A stretch of DNA of 64,000 nt from Diplonema papillatum (Eukaryota > Euglenozoa > Diplonemea > Diplonemida > Diplonemidae), in assembly GCA_030068145.1 (NCBI GenBank), contig JAPJBO010000244.1, positions 186,001 through 250,000 of the forward strand, given 5' to 3'. Shown in pieces: positions 38,104 through 48,149 of the stretch; the stretch's first letter is position 1, and each line of letters starts with the position of its first letter. The position numbers were made by a program, and so were the translations under genes. The notes beneath the pieces are model-generated. The model did no database searches. It was given only the letters and a program-made list of their open reading frames with translations, and was not told the DNA's origin.

Positions 38104-38938
38104 TTGCCAGAGGCGCTCAACACCACGTGGGTATGTCCCACTTGCTGTTGGCTGGTGCACAACGGCAGCCCGTTGATTCCGGTTGAACCGGAGCCCGAGG
38201 AAGCCGAGGAGGTACTGCCGCCTGAGTGGGAGGCTGAGTTAGTCTTCGGCGCGGGTTCCCAGGCCTCGGTGATCGCACCGGTCCCGGTTGAATTGCTCCA
38301 CCACAAAGATCCGGGGGAAGCCCAGTTGGCAGCCCTTGCCAACAGCAGCGGGCGGCCCTGATGGCCCTCGGTTGCAGAGACCTCCGAGTTCCGTTTGATC
38401 TTGATATTCGAAGGGTTTCCGAATGGATCCCATATTTGGGCTCTCCTGACTGCGTCATCGAAATTCTTAACAGAATCCGACAGCGGTACGGGCCTTTTTT
38501 AGAGCGCCCGAACTCCCCGTCAGCATGAGCATGCGCACCTTGTGGAAAATGGTGTGGAACAGTCGTTCAAAGCAAAATGGAACTTGGCGCGAGGACAACT
38601 TGAGAGTTCTTCACATCGCAATGAAGCGCATGGAAACCTTGAAGTATTTCAAGGAGGCGGGCGTTCCCCGCGGCGTTGCTCGGGCTCGAGGTATTGCCTA
38701 CGAGGCATATCTCGACGGGATCGAGTATCAGGAGTTTGCTGATCTCGTCCTCATGGTGGCCGTCAACAAGACCGAGTCCGCCGATGAGGTTAAGGCAGCT
38801 CGGAGAGCAGCGCAGGCTACTCCGTTCGCGAGCGGGCGTCCCATAGCGGTGAACCGCGGGGCCGCCGGACGTTCGTCTGGTTTCAAGAGGAAGTCCGGAC
38901 ACGACAGCGGCCCCCAAGCAAAAAAGGGAAAATGTTGA
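38104..38938 (+). pseudogene. Frameshifted plus-strand mobile-element ORFs
   Basis: Three successive coding-like stretches in changing frames. The first is acidic (VEPEPEEAEEVLPPEWEAEL). The second runs CRDLRVPFDLDIRRVSEWIP to NRIRQRYGPFLERPNSPS (about 38355-38526). The third is an intact 137-residue ORF (38525-38938) with a helical middle and a basic tail (FKRKSGHDSGPQAKKGK). The second stretch's stop overlaps the ATG of the third. I recognise no family. Lying between inverted repeats and next to a tyrosine-recombinase remnant, it may be a gag-like or accessory region of that element. It could instead be an unrelated decayed gene. Confidence 0.4.
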
Positions 38939-39017
38939 CTCCTCGGGACCTCGGCTCCCCCGACTCAGCAGTCTTTGGCGTCCCGGTTAGCGAGCTCCCT
39001 TCCGACGTACTCGTACG

Positions 39018-39405
39018 AGGGCACACAGCAGCCTGTGATGCCGCGGGTAATGAACCCGCCCCAGTCTCGCAAGGGTACACAACAGCATGTGATACCTCGG
39101 GTATTGAATCCGCCCCAGGCACACATCAGCCTGTGATGCCTCGGGTATTGAACCCGCCTCGATCTCGCGAAGGCACACGTCAGACCGTGATGCCGCGGCT
39201 ATTGAACCCGCTCCAGTCTCGCAAAGGCACACAACAGCCTGTGATGCCTCGGGTGTTGAACCCGACCAAATGTTGCGAAGGCACACGACAGACCGTGAGG
39301 CCGCGGGTATTGAACCCACCCACTCTCGCGAAGGGCTACAGCAGCCTGTGATGCCTCGGGTGTTGGACCCGACCCAATCTCACGAAGGTACACAACAGTA
39401 CCACT
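39018..39405 (+). repeat. Tandem array of ~55-60-bp units
   Basis: Six to seven units of the type CACAACAGCCTGTGATGCCT, CGGGTATTGAACCCGCCC, TCGCAAAGG, alternating GCCTGTGATGCC and GACCGTGATGCC versions. The array is open in one frame (QPVMPRVLNPP repeats), which follows from unit length and need not be coding. Confidence 0.85.
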
Positions 39406-40094
39406 GTGCTTACCGGGCCAAGGTCCTGTTTAACAACTGAGTAACCCACACGAGCTAAGAGTGGCCCACACATGATAAAGGGGGGGCGAAATTATTTTCG
39501 CCCAAATCTTCCCGTGAAAATAAAACTTACTGGAGATAAACCCCCACTAACGCAACAAGAAGGGGGCAGCGTCGTGATTTGGCGTCGCCCCTGCTGGGTC
39601 ACGACAGGTGAGTGGCGTCACCTCCCCGTAAGCGAGCAAGGCGAGACGCGACGGGAGACACCACCCCACCGCCTGATCAACGGGGGGAATCCGTAGCGCG
39701 ACTGAAGATGCTGGGTAGCGGAATATAAAGTATCGTGACCCGGCGAAACGCAGGTGCTCCCGTCGTGTCACCGCCGAAGGGGCAGCAGTCAGAAAGAACT
39801 TAGCTAAATGACAGGTTGGGTGACGCCGCCTTTCCAAGCCAGTTAGGGGGAAGGACGTGATGCGGCTGCTTCGGCAGCGACCCTGGTGGAGGAAAACCAC
39901 GCGCACACGCCGGGGGAAAATGTTTCTTGGGTTTGAAGAGCGCGGTGCTTGCACCACTGAGGCCAGGTTATTTAACCGCGGATTTAGTGAAGGATTGTTC
40001 AGGAAACGGTCGCGAGCGAAACCCGACCAGGTAACGACCATTTCACTGTCTTCTTTGTTTTGTGATGCGAACATCACGAGGAGGGGGGGGGGGG
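39406..40094. other. No gene seen
   Basis: Unrecognised, moderately GC-rich DNA. Hairpin-like GGGCGAAATTATTTTCGCCC occurs at 39485-39504. No rRNA or coding similarity was found. Confidence 0.4.
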
Positions 40095-40420
40095 TTTGCA
40101 AGAACGTGCTTGGAATGGGTATGTGCTCAACACCGCACTGGTCCCGTCTGCGCCGTGTTTCGGTCCTTTAAGCCACGGACACATAAGGCGGACCATCATC
40201 AGCGCGGAACCTGAGTGTCTGCAGACAGGACTGCGGTGTGAGTCTGGTTTGTCAGGCGGCTGTTCGTAGCTCGTCACAGCCAGGACCACCCGTGCTACTA
40301 GAGCACAGGCGAATCCGTCACGGGGAGAAGGCCCCTACAACCGTGTCTGAGCAATCAGTTAAAAAACTCAGGGCACTCGCCCTGATTGTGACTGCGACTC
40401 GCTAGGCAGCACTGACTTGT
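40095..40420 (+). repeat. 326-bp dispersed element, copy 1
   Basis: Starts TTTGCAAGAACGTGCTTGG right after a G-run and ends CTAGGCAGCACTGACTTGT. The copy at 49037-49362 is the same length and nearly identical, so it has moved recently. It contains CAGTTAAAAAACTC and AGGGCACTCGCCCTGA hairpins. There is no ORF, so it is a non-autonomous element or a structured RNA gene. Confidence 0.75.
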
Positions 40421-40596
40421 CTTCTTTTTACGGTGGCAATCTGCGAAGTAAACTCCGCAGAGCACAGTGGACATGGGGTTGCCGTGTGCAGCACCAATGG
40501 TTGAAGTACCAAAAGGAAAAAGAGTGCGAGGAAGTAATCCTGCGTGCTGAGGGCAGCAAGTCGCGTTACGCGAAGTACCCTACTGGAATGGGGGGA
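40421..40596. other. Short spacer
   Basis: Nothing recognised between two copies of the 326-bp element. Confidence 0.4.
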
Positions 40597-40778
40597 TTGC
40601 AAGAACGTGCTTGGAATGGGTATGTGCTCAACACCGCACTGGTCCCGTCTGCGCCGTGTTTCGGTCCTTTAAGCCACGGACACATAAGGCGGACCATCAT
40701 CAGCGCGGAACCTGAGTGTCTGCAGACAGGACTGCGGTGTGAGTCTGGTTTGTGGGGGGGGGGGGGGGGGGGGGGGGG
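40597..40778 (+). repeat. 326-bp element, copy 2, truncated at a G25 run
   Basis: Matches the first 157 bases of copy 1 up to GAGTCTGGTTTGT, then breaks off into 25 consecutive G (40754-40778). It too is preceded by a G-run (GGGGGG). Confidence 0.8.
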
Positions 40779-40919
40779 CGTGTTTTCCCAATTACTTGAT
40801 AGCCCCCCGACTGTAGCAGTTGAGGAAGGTGCAAACTTGGAGACTGCTACAGTAGTCTTGCACGAGACTTGGGCACGTCGCGTAGGCAGGTGGGCCTGTG
40901 ACCCGCTTTGAGAACCCTG

Positions 40920-41419
40920 GCCCGGCATGTGTGCCGTTTACGTCGGCTTCCTACTCATGGGGGACCAAGGTAGGCACTCTCACACCTCAAAACCGGACCA
41001 ATGGGATAGGTCCGGCATGTGTGCCGTTTACGGGATACATGTCGGCTTCCTACTCATGGGGGACCAAGGTAGGCACTCTCACACCTCAAAACCGGACCAA
41101 CCACTGCATGGGATAGGTCCGGCATGTGTGCCGTTTACGGGATACATGTCGGCTTCCTACTCATGGGGGACCAAGGTAGGCACTCTCACACCTCAAAACC
41201 GGACCAACCACTGCATGGGATAGGTCCGGCATGTGTGCCGTTTACGTCGGCTTCCTACTCATGGGGGACCAAGGTAGGCACTCTCACACCTCAAAACCGG
41301 ACCAACCACTGCATGGGATAGGTCCGGCATGTGTGCCGTTTACGGGATACATGTCGGCTTCCTACTCATGGGGGACCAAGGTAGGCACTCTCACACCTCA
41401 AAACCGGACCAACCACTAT
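40920..41419 (+). repeat. Five-unit tandem array (91-107 bp)
   Basis: Units start at 40920, 41011, 41118, 41225 and 41323. Each holds TCCGGCATGTGTGCCGTTTA, CATGGGGGACCAAGGTAGGC and CACACCTCAAAACCGGACC. Units differ mainly by presence or absence of GGGATACAT and CCACTGCAT blocks; sequence identity is otherwise near perfect. Confidence 0.9.
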
Positions 41420-42055
41420 TATTAGGCTTTTGCAATGGCTATCAAGGGTGAGCGGCATTTTTTCCGTCGCGCCTTCGGCGCGATGTTGCTAAAAACGCTA
41501 AAAATGTTGTTGTAAGCACGGCGGTGCAGGTGCAGATACACCAAAACCGTGGACCCACTATCTTAGGAATCACAGCAGCAGGGGAAAATAGGTCCCCAGG
41601 GCCACCTATTTAGCTGCCTGGCGAGACTGTCTGTTTACGATTTTGACTGTTTTTGGAGCGCGTCCCCATACGGCACCCAACCCCACAGGGAACCCAGAAG
41701 CATCCGAAAAGCTTGATCCAGACTGGTGTAGGTTGAAAAAACGCACACAAAATGTGTCGCCAAACTGACGGGGTGACCATAATTGACCCATAAAGGACCC
41801 ATGAAGACCCCTCTTTTGCCGAACAAAGTTGTGGAGATGTGTCGGCTCCGCCCCAAGACGCCGTACATCGGCGAAAACGGCACCGAAACACCGCCCAAAA
41901 CCACCCCATAGTATCAGTCTAAATCTGCAACCCCGGAAGCCTTCAAACTAATACCCTGGAAGATGCTATGAAGAAAAGAAATGAAAGTGGGAACTCTTGA
42001 GAGACAGGCCATCTGGGTTCTCCCCGCTTCTCCGTCTCGTTTCTTGCCCGTAACC
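41420..42055. other. Spacer
   Basis: No gene seen. Short hairpin CGCGCCTTCGGCGCG at 41469-41483. GTCTAAATCTGCAA at 41918 repeats the half-site of the palindrome at 36940. Confidence 0.4.
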
Positions 42056-42059
42056 GCAG

Positions 42060-42260
42060 ACGAAAGAGAGAAAGCCTTGACACGTACTTAGCAGTGGATG
42101 ATATCTAAACCAATGAACGCCATTGGTGGACAAGCCTGGTGCCAGCACCCGCGGTAATTCCAGCACTAGTAGTGTGTATTAATCCTGCTGCTGTTAAAAG
42201 GCTCGTACTTGGATACGGAGCTCAGGTTGCAAGGTGGCCCAGTTTGCTGGCACCAGCGTA
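42060..42260 (+). rRNA. 18S rRNA fragment (530-loop region)
   Basis: CATTGGTGGACAAGCCTGGT, GCCAGCACCCGCGGTAATTC, CAGCACTAGTAGTGTGTATT, CTGCTGCTGTTAAAAGGCTC and GTACTTGGATACGG form the conserved 530-loop and following helix. CAGCACCCGCGG instead of CAGCAGCCGCGG is a euglenozoan trait. rRNA-like V4 sequence may continue to about 42500. No other rRNA domains flank it, so it is a displaced fragment. Confidence 0.85.
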
Positions 42261-42844
42261 CTGCTGGTATTCAGAAGGCCCTCGCAGCAAGACCCGTGCT
42301 CTATGAACGGTGGTAATGGTGCCTTGCAAGTAATGTCTTCATCGGGATAAGCGTTACGCGTTCACCATACGCATGCGGGTCGGCCACCGATCGTGCATAG
42401 CCTTCACAAATACATTGTAGAGCAACCCGCAAGATTGGTAGTGCTGGAAAGAAACGAAACGTGAATGCCCGTTGTCAGCATGTTCGGAAGCTACCATCAA
42501 TTTTTCTCGACAAGACCATCTATGTCTATTCTAAAGGCCAGAGGGGGGCGGAAGCGGTGACAACAAAAGGGAAAGGTGAACAAGAGGAACTTGCTTGAGT
42601 CGGGAGACGAACCGGAAGGGTCGATACTACACGAAGAAAGTGCAGCTTTCCAGGATAGTTAACCCTGTCCCCGCGTGAAGCGTTTCAAGGGTCAACCCTT
42701 CCTTCAAAAAGAGACGACTGCATCATCCGAGGCCTGTGGACATGGTCAACAGGATCGTCAGTGTGTCACCACTTCAGATCTCTGCATCCGGGTTGCGGAA
42801 TGTTCACGCACATTGCATGGCAATAATAGCCCGGCGCACATCAC
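42261..42844. other. Possible diverged 18S continuation, then spacer
   Basis: The first 250-300 bp may be 18S V4 expansion sequence (too variable to judge). GTGCTGGAAAGAAACGAAAC near 42442 could be its far side. No gene otherwise. Confidence 0.35.
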
Positions 42845-44812
42845 CTGCAGAGGCGGCTCGGGCCGTCTTGAAGCGCGTTTGGCTCTTCACGTAGCGACAC
42901 GCTTTCTTCGTTGAAGCGGCCCCCAACCCAACGGTCACTCGCTTTGCGACAGGCATTGGCTACCGGAAGGTTGGCACCGCTAGGTTTACACCACTGTTGG
43001 GGGTGGAGGTCAGGACAGTACGGCTTCAATGCGCAGGCTTCTCTTGGACTGCCTGCTGTTTGCAAAGTACTTCTGCGACGTGGCTACCCCTATAGCGCCC
43101 TTTTTTTACACCACTGGGTCCCTCGGTGTAGACAGTTGCAACACGCACCGAAAGTGCTGGCATTGCGGGGACTGCAGCCCGACTTACGCGCGCGTCATCG
43201 CCTGTGGAGGCGGCTTCAGAGCAAGGGCCAGTCTTGGAGCGCCTAGCTCCTCAGCTCCTCACGTAGCAACACGTTTTCGTCGTTGCAGCGCCCCCTAATC
43301 CAATGTTCACTCGCTTTGTGGAGGCATTGGCACCGCTAGGTTTACGGCGCTGTTGGGAAGTGGAGGCCAGGACAGAACGCTTCAATGCGCAGGCTTCTGT
43401 TGGGCTTTGCAAAGTACTTCTGTGACGTGGCTGCATGACCCCTATAGCGGCCTTCTCGGTGTAGACGGTGTGCTGACACGCGCCGAACGTGTCGGCATTG
43501 CGGCAACAGACCGACTTGCACGCGCGTCATCGCCTGTGGAGGCGGCTTCAGAGCAAGGGCCCAGTCTTGGAGCGCCTAGCTCCTCAGTTCCTCACATAGC
43601 AACAAGATTTCGTCATTGCAGCGCCCCCTAATCCCATGCTCACTCGCTTTGTGGTAGGCATTGGCACCGCTAGGTTTACGGCGCTGTTGGGGGATATGGA
43701 GGCCAGGACAGTACGCTTCAATGCGCAGGCTTCAGCTGGGCTGCCTGCTGCTTGCAAAGTACTTCTGACTTTCGACGTGCCCTATAGCGGCCTTCTCGGT
43801 GTAGACGGTGTGCTGACACGCGCCGAACGTGTCGGCATTGCGGCAACAGACCGACTTGCACGCGCGTCATCGCCTGCGGAGGCGGCTTCAGAGCAAGGGT
43901 CCAGTCTTGGAGCGCCTAGCTCCTCAGCTCCTCAAGCAACACGCTTTCGTCGTTGCAGCGCCCCGTAATCCAATGCTTACTCGCTAGGTTTACGGCGCTG
44001 TTGGGAAGAGGAGGCCAGGACAGTACGCTTCAATGCGCAGGCTTCTGCTGGGCTGCCTGCTGCTTGCAAAGTACTTCTGACTTTCGACGTGGCTTCATGA
44101 CCCCTATAGCGGCCTTCTCGGTGTAGACGGTGTGCTGACACGCGCCAAACGTGTCGGCATTGCGGCAACAGACCGACTTGCACGCGCGTCATCGCCTGTG
44201 GAGGCGGCTTCAGAGCAAGGGTCCAGTCTTGGAGCGCCTAGCTCCTCAGCTCCTCAAGCAACACGCTTTCGTCGTTGCAGCGCCCCGTAATCCAATGCTT
44301 ACTCGCTAGGTTTACGGCGCTGTTGGGAAGAGGAGGCCAGGACAGTACGCTTCAATGCGCAGGCTTCTGCTGGGCTGCCTGCTGCTTGCAAAGTACTTCT
44401 GACTTTCGACGTGGCTTCATGACCCCTATAGCGGCCTTCTCGGTGTAGACGGTGTGCTGACACGCGCCAAACGTGTCGGCATTGCGGCAACAGACCGACT
44501 TGCACGCGCGTCATCGCCTGTGGAGGCGGCTTCAGAGCAAGGGTCCAGTCTTGGAGCGCCTAGCTCCTCAGCTCCTCAAGCAACACGCTTTCGTCGTTGC
44601 AGCGCCCCGTAATCCAATGCTCACTCGCTAGGTTTACGGCGCTGTTGGGAAGAGGAGGCCAGGACAGTACGCTTCAATGCGCAGGCTTATGTTGGGCTTT
44701 GCAGAGTACTTCTGTGACGTGGCTTCATGACCCCTATAGCGACCTTCTCGGTGTGTTGTAGACGGTGTGCTGGCACGCGCCAAACGTGTCAACATTGCGG
44801 CAACAGGCCGAC
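42845..44812 (-). repeat. Six degenerate tandem copies of the neighbouring gene's last exon
   Basis: Units of 314-340 bp; the landmark GCGCGTCATCGCCTG lies at about 43191, 43521, 43861, 44183 and 44505, and in the intact exon at 44819. A more decayed unit lies near 42850. Each aligns with the intact exon from the QLAVQQKP region through ALQDWALALKPPPQAMTRV and about 110 bp of 3' flank (GACTTCTGACTTTCGACGTG or a relative). Stops and deletions make all copies non-coding, although small ORFs such as MTRVQVGLLPQCRH persist. The two units at 43977-44298 and 44299-44620 are identical or nearly so, so amplification is ongoing or recent. Confidence 0.85.
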
Positions 44813-46258
44813 TTACACGCGCGTCATCGCCTGCGGAGGTGGCTTCAGAGCAAGGGCCCAGTCTTGGAGCGCGCGCAGCTTCTCCCGCAGCAACGCGTTT
44901 TCTTCTTGCAGCGCCTGCGCCGCCGGATATCCGATGTTCACTCGCTTCTTGGTAGGCGACGGAGGCGCTGCTTGGTTCGCGACGCTGTTGGGCGGCAGGG
45001 ACGACAGGGCCGCCCTCTGTGTCGGCTTCTGTTGCACGGCCAGCTGCTTGCGGAGCGTTTCGATGTGCGCATCGCGGGCACTGACTTCTTTTTCGAGGCT
45101 GCGGACTGTGTCCAGGGCACGCAGCTTTTGCTCCTTCGTGTGGTAGTACAGATTCCGGAGGTCAACGAAACGCGATTCGAGAACGGCTGTGTGGGGTGTT
45201 GGCTTGCTGAATTCGCTTTTAGAGAGAGCAGACACATCAGAACAAGTGGACTTGGGGCAAGTCTCAGTGAAGCTGAATTCGATTTGAGAGAGAGAAGACA
45301 CGACAGAACAAGTCAGCGGGTGTGGCCTTGGGGCAAGTCTCAGTGAAGCTGAATTCGAATTGAGAGAGAGAAGACACGACAGAACAAGTCAGCGGGTGTG
45401 GCCTTGGGGCAAGTCTCAGTGAAGCTGAATTCGAATTGAGAGAGAGAAGACACGACAGAACAAGTCAACGGGTGTGGACTTGGGGCAACTCTCAGTGAAG
45501 CTGAATTCGACTTGAGAGAGAGAAGACACGGCAAAACTAGCCAACGGGTGTGGGCTTGGGGTAAGCCACAGTGGAGCATCCCGCGCTTCCAAGCAAGCGT
45601 CGGTGACAGCTTTGTGAGGCGAGCAATTCAACATTTTGCCCGCAGGACGACTGGCCCGCGTCCGCTCAAGGGCACCTGCGGTCGAACCGTGAAGCGTGCC
45701 GGGTCTTCGGCCTGTCATTTCACTGTCCAGTTCGTTTCGGTCGATACTTATAGATTTCCCGACAATGACGATTTTGCTACAATCGTTGCGTTGTTGAAAG
45801 CATGAAAGGTCTTGTTTTAGAGTTAAAGTTCGCTTGGGGTGTTAGGTTCTCCGTGTGACCGTTGATAAATGGGTTCTCTTAGAGCAAGAAAGGGCTACAT
45901 GGTTACGCTATTTGGTGCACGCTTTCGATATGGGTTATGGCTAGCCATGTCCGGACTGTTTGTGACCAGTGTGTTTTAGAAAGAGTGCGTCATGCGTACC
46001 TTGGTACTTGTCCGGGGCGACCAAGTCATCGTCTTTGCACACCGCTTGCTCAGCGAGCCGCCTCTGCTTGATGCAGGAGGCGATAGTGCCAGGGCCAGCC
46101 GACTTCGTCATTGGGGTCGGCGCAGAGGGGAACGTCCGGACCGGGGAGAATGACAGAATGCCGCCGCCGGTGAGCGAATCGCCCAGCAGGTCGATGTCCT
46201 TCATCTCGCTGAGAAAGCTCAGCTCCGTGTCGGTGTCCAACGACGAGTTTAGCGCCAT
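44813..46258 (-). CDS. Two-exon coiled-coil protein of unknown function
   Basis: Join of exon 1 (46258-46000) and exon 2 (45186-44813), predicted 210 residues. Exon 1 codes MALNSSLDTDTELSFLSEMK to KDDDLVAPDKYQ and stops at CAAG followed by GTACGC. Exon 2 opens after CACCCCACACAG, completing a GCC Ala codon, and runs VLESRFVDLRNLYYHTKEQK onward. Seen: two heptad-rich helices (LRALDTVRSLEKEVSARDAHIETLRKQL is the first, written here in part; the second spans ALQEENALLREKLRALQD) separated by a Ser/Pro linker with SPTKKRVNIGYP. Exon 1 is Ser/Thr/Asp-rich. No family is recognised; it is presumably a structural or scaffold protein. The 813-bp intron holds a 76-bp tandem array and an intron-end element. 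A strong acceptor at 46320 precedes the ATG by 61 bases. Confidence 0.65.
45235..45545 (-). repeat. Four 76-bp tandem units inside the intron
   Basis: AGTCTCAGTGAAGCTGAATTC recurs (with changes) at 45260, 45336, 45412 and 45488. In gene sense each unit carries a pyrimidine tract (TCTTCTCTCTCTCAA) and GAATTCAG, so the intron's 3' end has been multiplied into several potential acceptors. Confidence 0.85.
45816..45895 (-). repeat. Intron-end element, copy 4
   Basis: In gene sense: GCTCTAAGAGAACCCATTTA, CAACGGTCACACGGAGAACC, TAACACCCCAAGCGAACTTT, AACTCTAAAACAAG. Located in the intron, closer to its 5' end. Confidence 0.6.
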
Positions 46259-46318
46259 GCTTGCTATCTTGGCCCTTCCCCGACGGCGAAGTGCCAGACG
46301 AGCTTACTTACAGTTGCC

Positions 46319-46345
46319 CTGGGGGAGGAAGACTTAGTGTTTGAG
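46319..46345 (-). promoter_or_regulatory. Candidate trans-splice or 5'-UTR splice acceptor
   Basis: In gene sense AACACTAAGTCTTCCTCCCC-CAG followed by GGCAACTG: branch-site-like ACTAAG, a pyrimidine tract and CAG, 61 bases before the ATG at 46258. In euglenozoans such a site upstream of the first ATG usually receives the spliced leader; that reading is inference. Confidence 0.5.
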
Positions 46346-46363
46346 GTTGAAAGGTCCGGTGTT

Positions 46364-47291
46364 TTAGAGTCTCAAATATGGAAGGACCCGTCCGGAGGTA
46401 ATTCTTGGGTCACTGATTTTGGTCTGAGGACACTTTGATCGTGTCATTCCGACCTTAAGCGGGCTCCGGAACTCGGAATATCTGGTGGTCTTGAGCCCAG
46501 GATTAGGTTTTGTGCAGAACGCGTTTTCGCGTTTCGCCATCGAGGTGGTCGCTTTTTTGGTAGACCCCCGGGAGCAAAGAGATCCCGGAGTAAAAGCATC
46601 TTCGATTGACCAAGTTGAAGGCGAAGATGGTGGGTGTATGGACTGCGATACTTCTATACCACGGGGCCCCTGCATCGCGGGCTTGGACCCCGTAGCCAGG
46701 CATTTATTACTCAGAAGAGACCATCCGCTATGATCGGCGTTTGCAAAAAGCCTGTGGAACGCCCCACCATTTGTGCTCGCTCGTCCCACCCACGATGCGA
46801 TGATGTGCTGTTCGTTGCACGGCCGAGGCTTGGTGATTGTCAGAAAGCCCCTGAAAGATTATCTGCAACTGCATCCAAAATCCTGAACCGCAAAACGCCG
46901 CATTGATCTTCTGCTCATTGCATCTCGTGTCTACGAGCCTTTGACCATGTGGCGGCAGAGCCGCGACGATCAGAATTCTGCGTGTTTTCTGCAGGTGGGT
47001 CACTGCTTTTTCGAATCCCTTGCAACAAACTTGTGAGGTTTTCACAGTTTCACGGTGGGAGTTGATGCATCCCGAAAGGCGGGTGGATGGCAACCTCGCC
47101 CAAGCTCGTCCCGCTAGTGACATTGTCACAAAAGACGTCTTTGTACTTCTCCCTTTCTTAGCAGTGCAGTTCTCGTCAGGCAATACGGAGAGCAGAAATT
47201 CCCCCAGGGCTTGTAGGCTGACGCTAGCTATCCAGATCGTGATGCCACTCTCGGTGCGAGCGAGTGAGCAAAGGGTAAACGGGGCAACCAC
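46364..47291 (-). pseudogene. Coding-like remnant in shifting frames
   Basis: Minus-strand frames at 46728-47291, 46503-46703 and 46364-46789 each contain amino-acid sequence that looks selected. One includes KTRRILIVAALPPHGQRLVD and INAAFCGSG, which recalls SGNH-hydrolase-like domains of some retroelements; another is GISLLPGVYQKSDHLDGETR. No frame is long and none is clearly recognisable. Most likely a decayed mobile-element gene; low confidence. Confidence 0.3.
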
Positions 47292-47459
47292 AGTCCTACA
47301 TTTGCGCAGGGTTTTGCATTCACTTTTCTTCCTTTTTTTTTTGTTGAAGTATTCTTGTGTTCTTTTTTCCTTTGCGGCCAGTTTGGTCGCTCTTTTTCAT
47401 GGTTCGGTGTGCTTTTTTTGACTGAAGTCGCGGATAAATACCCTCCCAAGAGCATTGTT
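47292..47459. other. Spacer
   Basis: T-rich spacer with homopolymers; nothing recognised. Confidence 0.4.
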
Positions 47460-47554
47460 GTATGGTTAAAGATAAAACACTGGTGTCACCTGAGGGGGGT
47501 AATCTCAGGGCCGCCCACGTGGTAAAGCCGTTAAGCGGCTGCCGACTTGTCCCG
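47460..47554 (-). repeat. Unoccupied relative of the retrotransposon target
   Basis: The minus strand reads ACGGGACAAGTCGGCAGCCG, CTTAACGGCTTTACCAC, GTGGGCGGCCCTGAGATTAC, CCCCTCAGGTGACACCAG and TTTTATCTTTAACCATAC. It aligns across the insertion point at 28.5/33.5 kb with no element present, and in place of the 18-bp target word it has a single diverged version. Confidence 0.8.
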
Positions 47555-48149
47555 TGTACCTTTTATATGAGACGATGCCAAACCCCCCCCCCCCCTTTGC
47601 ACCAATAAAAACCTTTTTGACATCACCCCATACTGGCCCCGAACCCCCATCTGTGTGGCCCAAAACGAGTCCCAAACGGTTTTTGGCGGGCTGAGTCGAG
47701 GTAAAGGGGTCTCCGAAGGCCCACGAATGGGCCCAGGTGGGTCCAGGTGGGCCCCGGAGCGGGCACTCAGCGCGAGGGGGAGAGCCCCCAAAAATGGGGT
47801 CGTTTTCGGGCCTCGCCACTACTCAAACTAGTCAAACACCTTCTGGCCTCCAGCGGGAAACCCAGACTTCTAAACGACAAGATCGGCTGTGTTCAGCCGT
47901 AGATAGCCACCAGCGGGTCCTCTTGAAGCCGAAGAATGCTCTCGGGGGTCACAGTTAGCAGTGGGCAGGCACACGCTTAGAATGTGTGGTATGCAAGTGC
48001 ACCCTGCCTAGAATCCGGCTTCACCCGCTTTTGAGACACAGTGCTTACAAGGAAAACGCAGAATATAAGGTGGAAAAATGCAAAAGAACCAAGATGACGA
48101 CTGTGAGCCCCCCGCCAACGCTAATCTCGGCAGCCTTTCCCCGGTTCTT

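Noticed and set aside
38932..39351. 139-residue repetitive ORF (QPVMPRVLNPP repeats)
   Set aside because: Open only because unit lengths are mostly multiples of three; an inverted single unit occurs elsewhere as non-coding repeat.
40920..41419. Direct-repeat array considered as CRISPR
   Set aside because: Units of 91-107 bp are nearly identical throughout with no unique spacers, there are no cas genes, and the genome is eukaryotic.
42845..44812. Series of ~70-110-residue ORFs in the degenerate array
   Set aside because: They come from frameshifted copies of the coiled-coil exon and its 3' flank, not separate genes.
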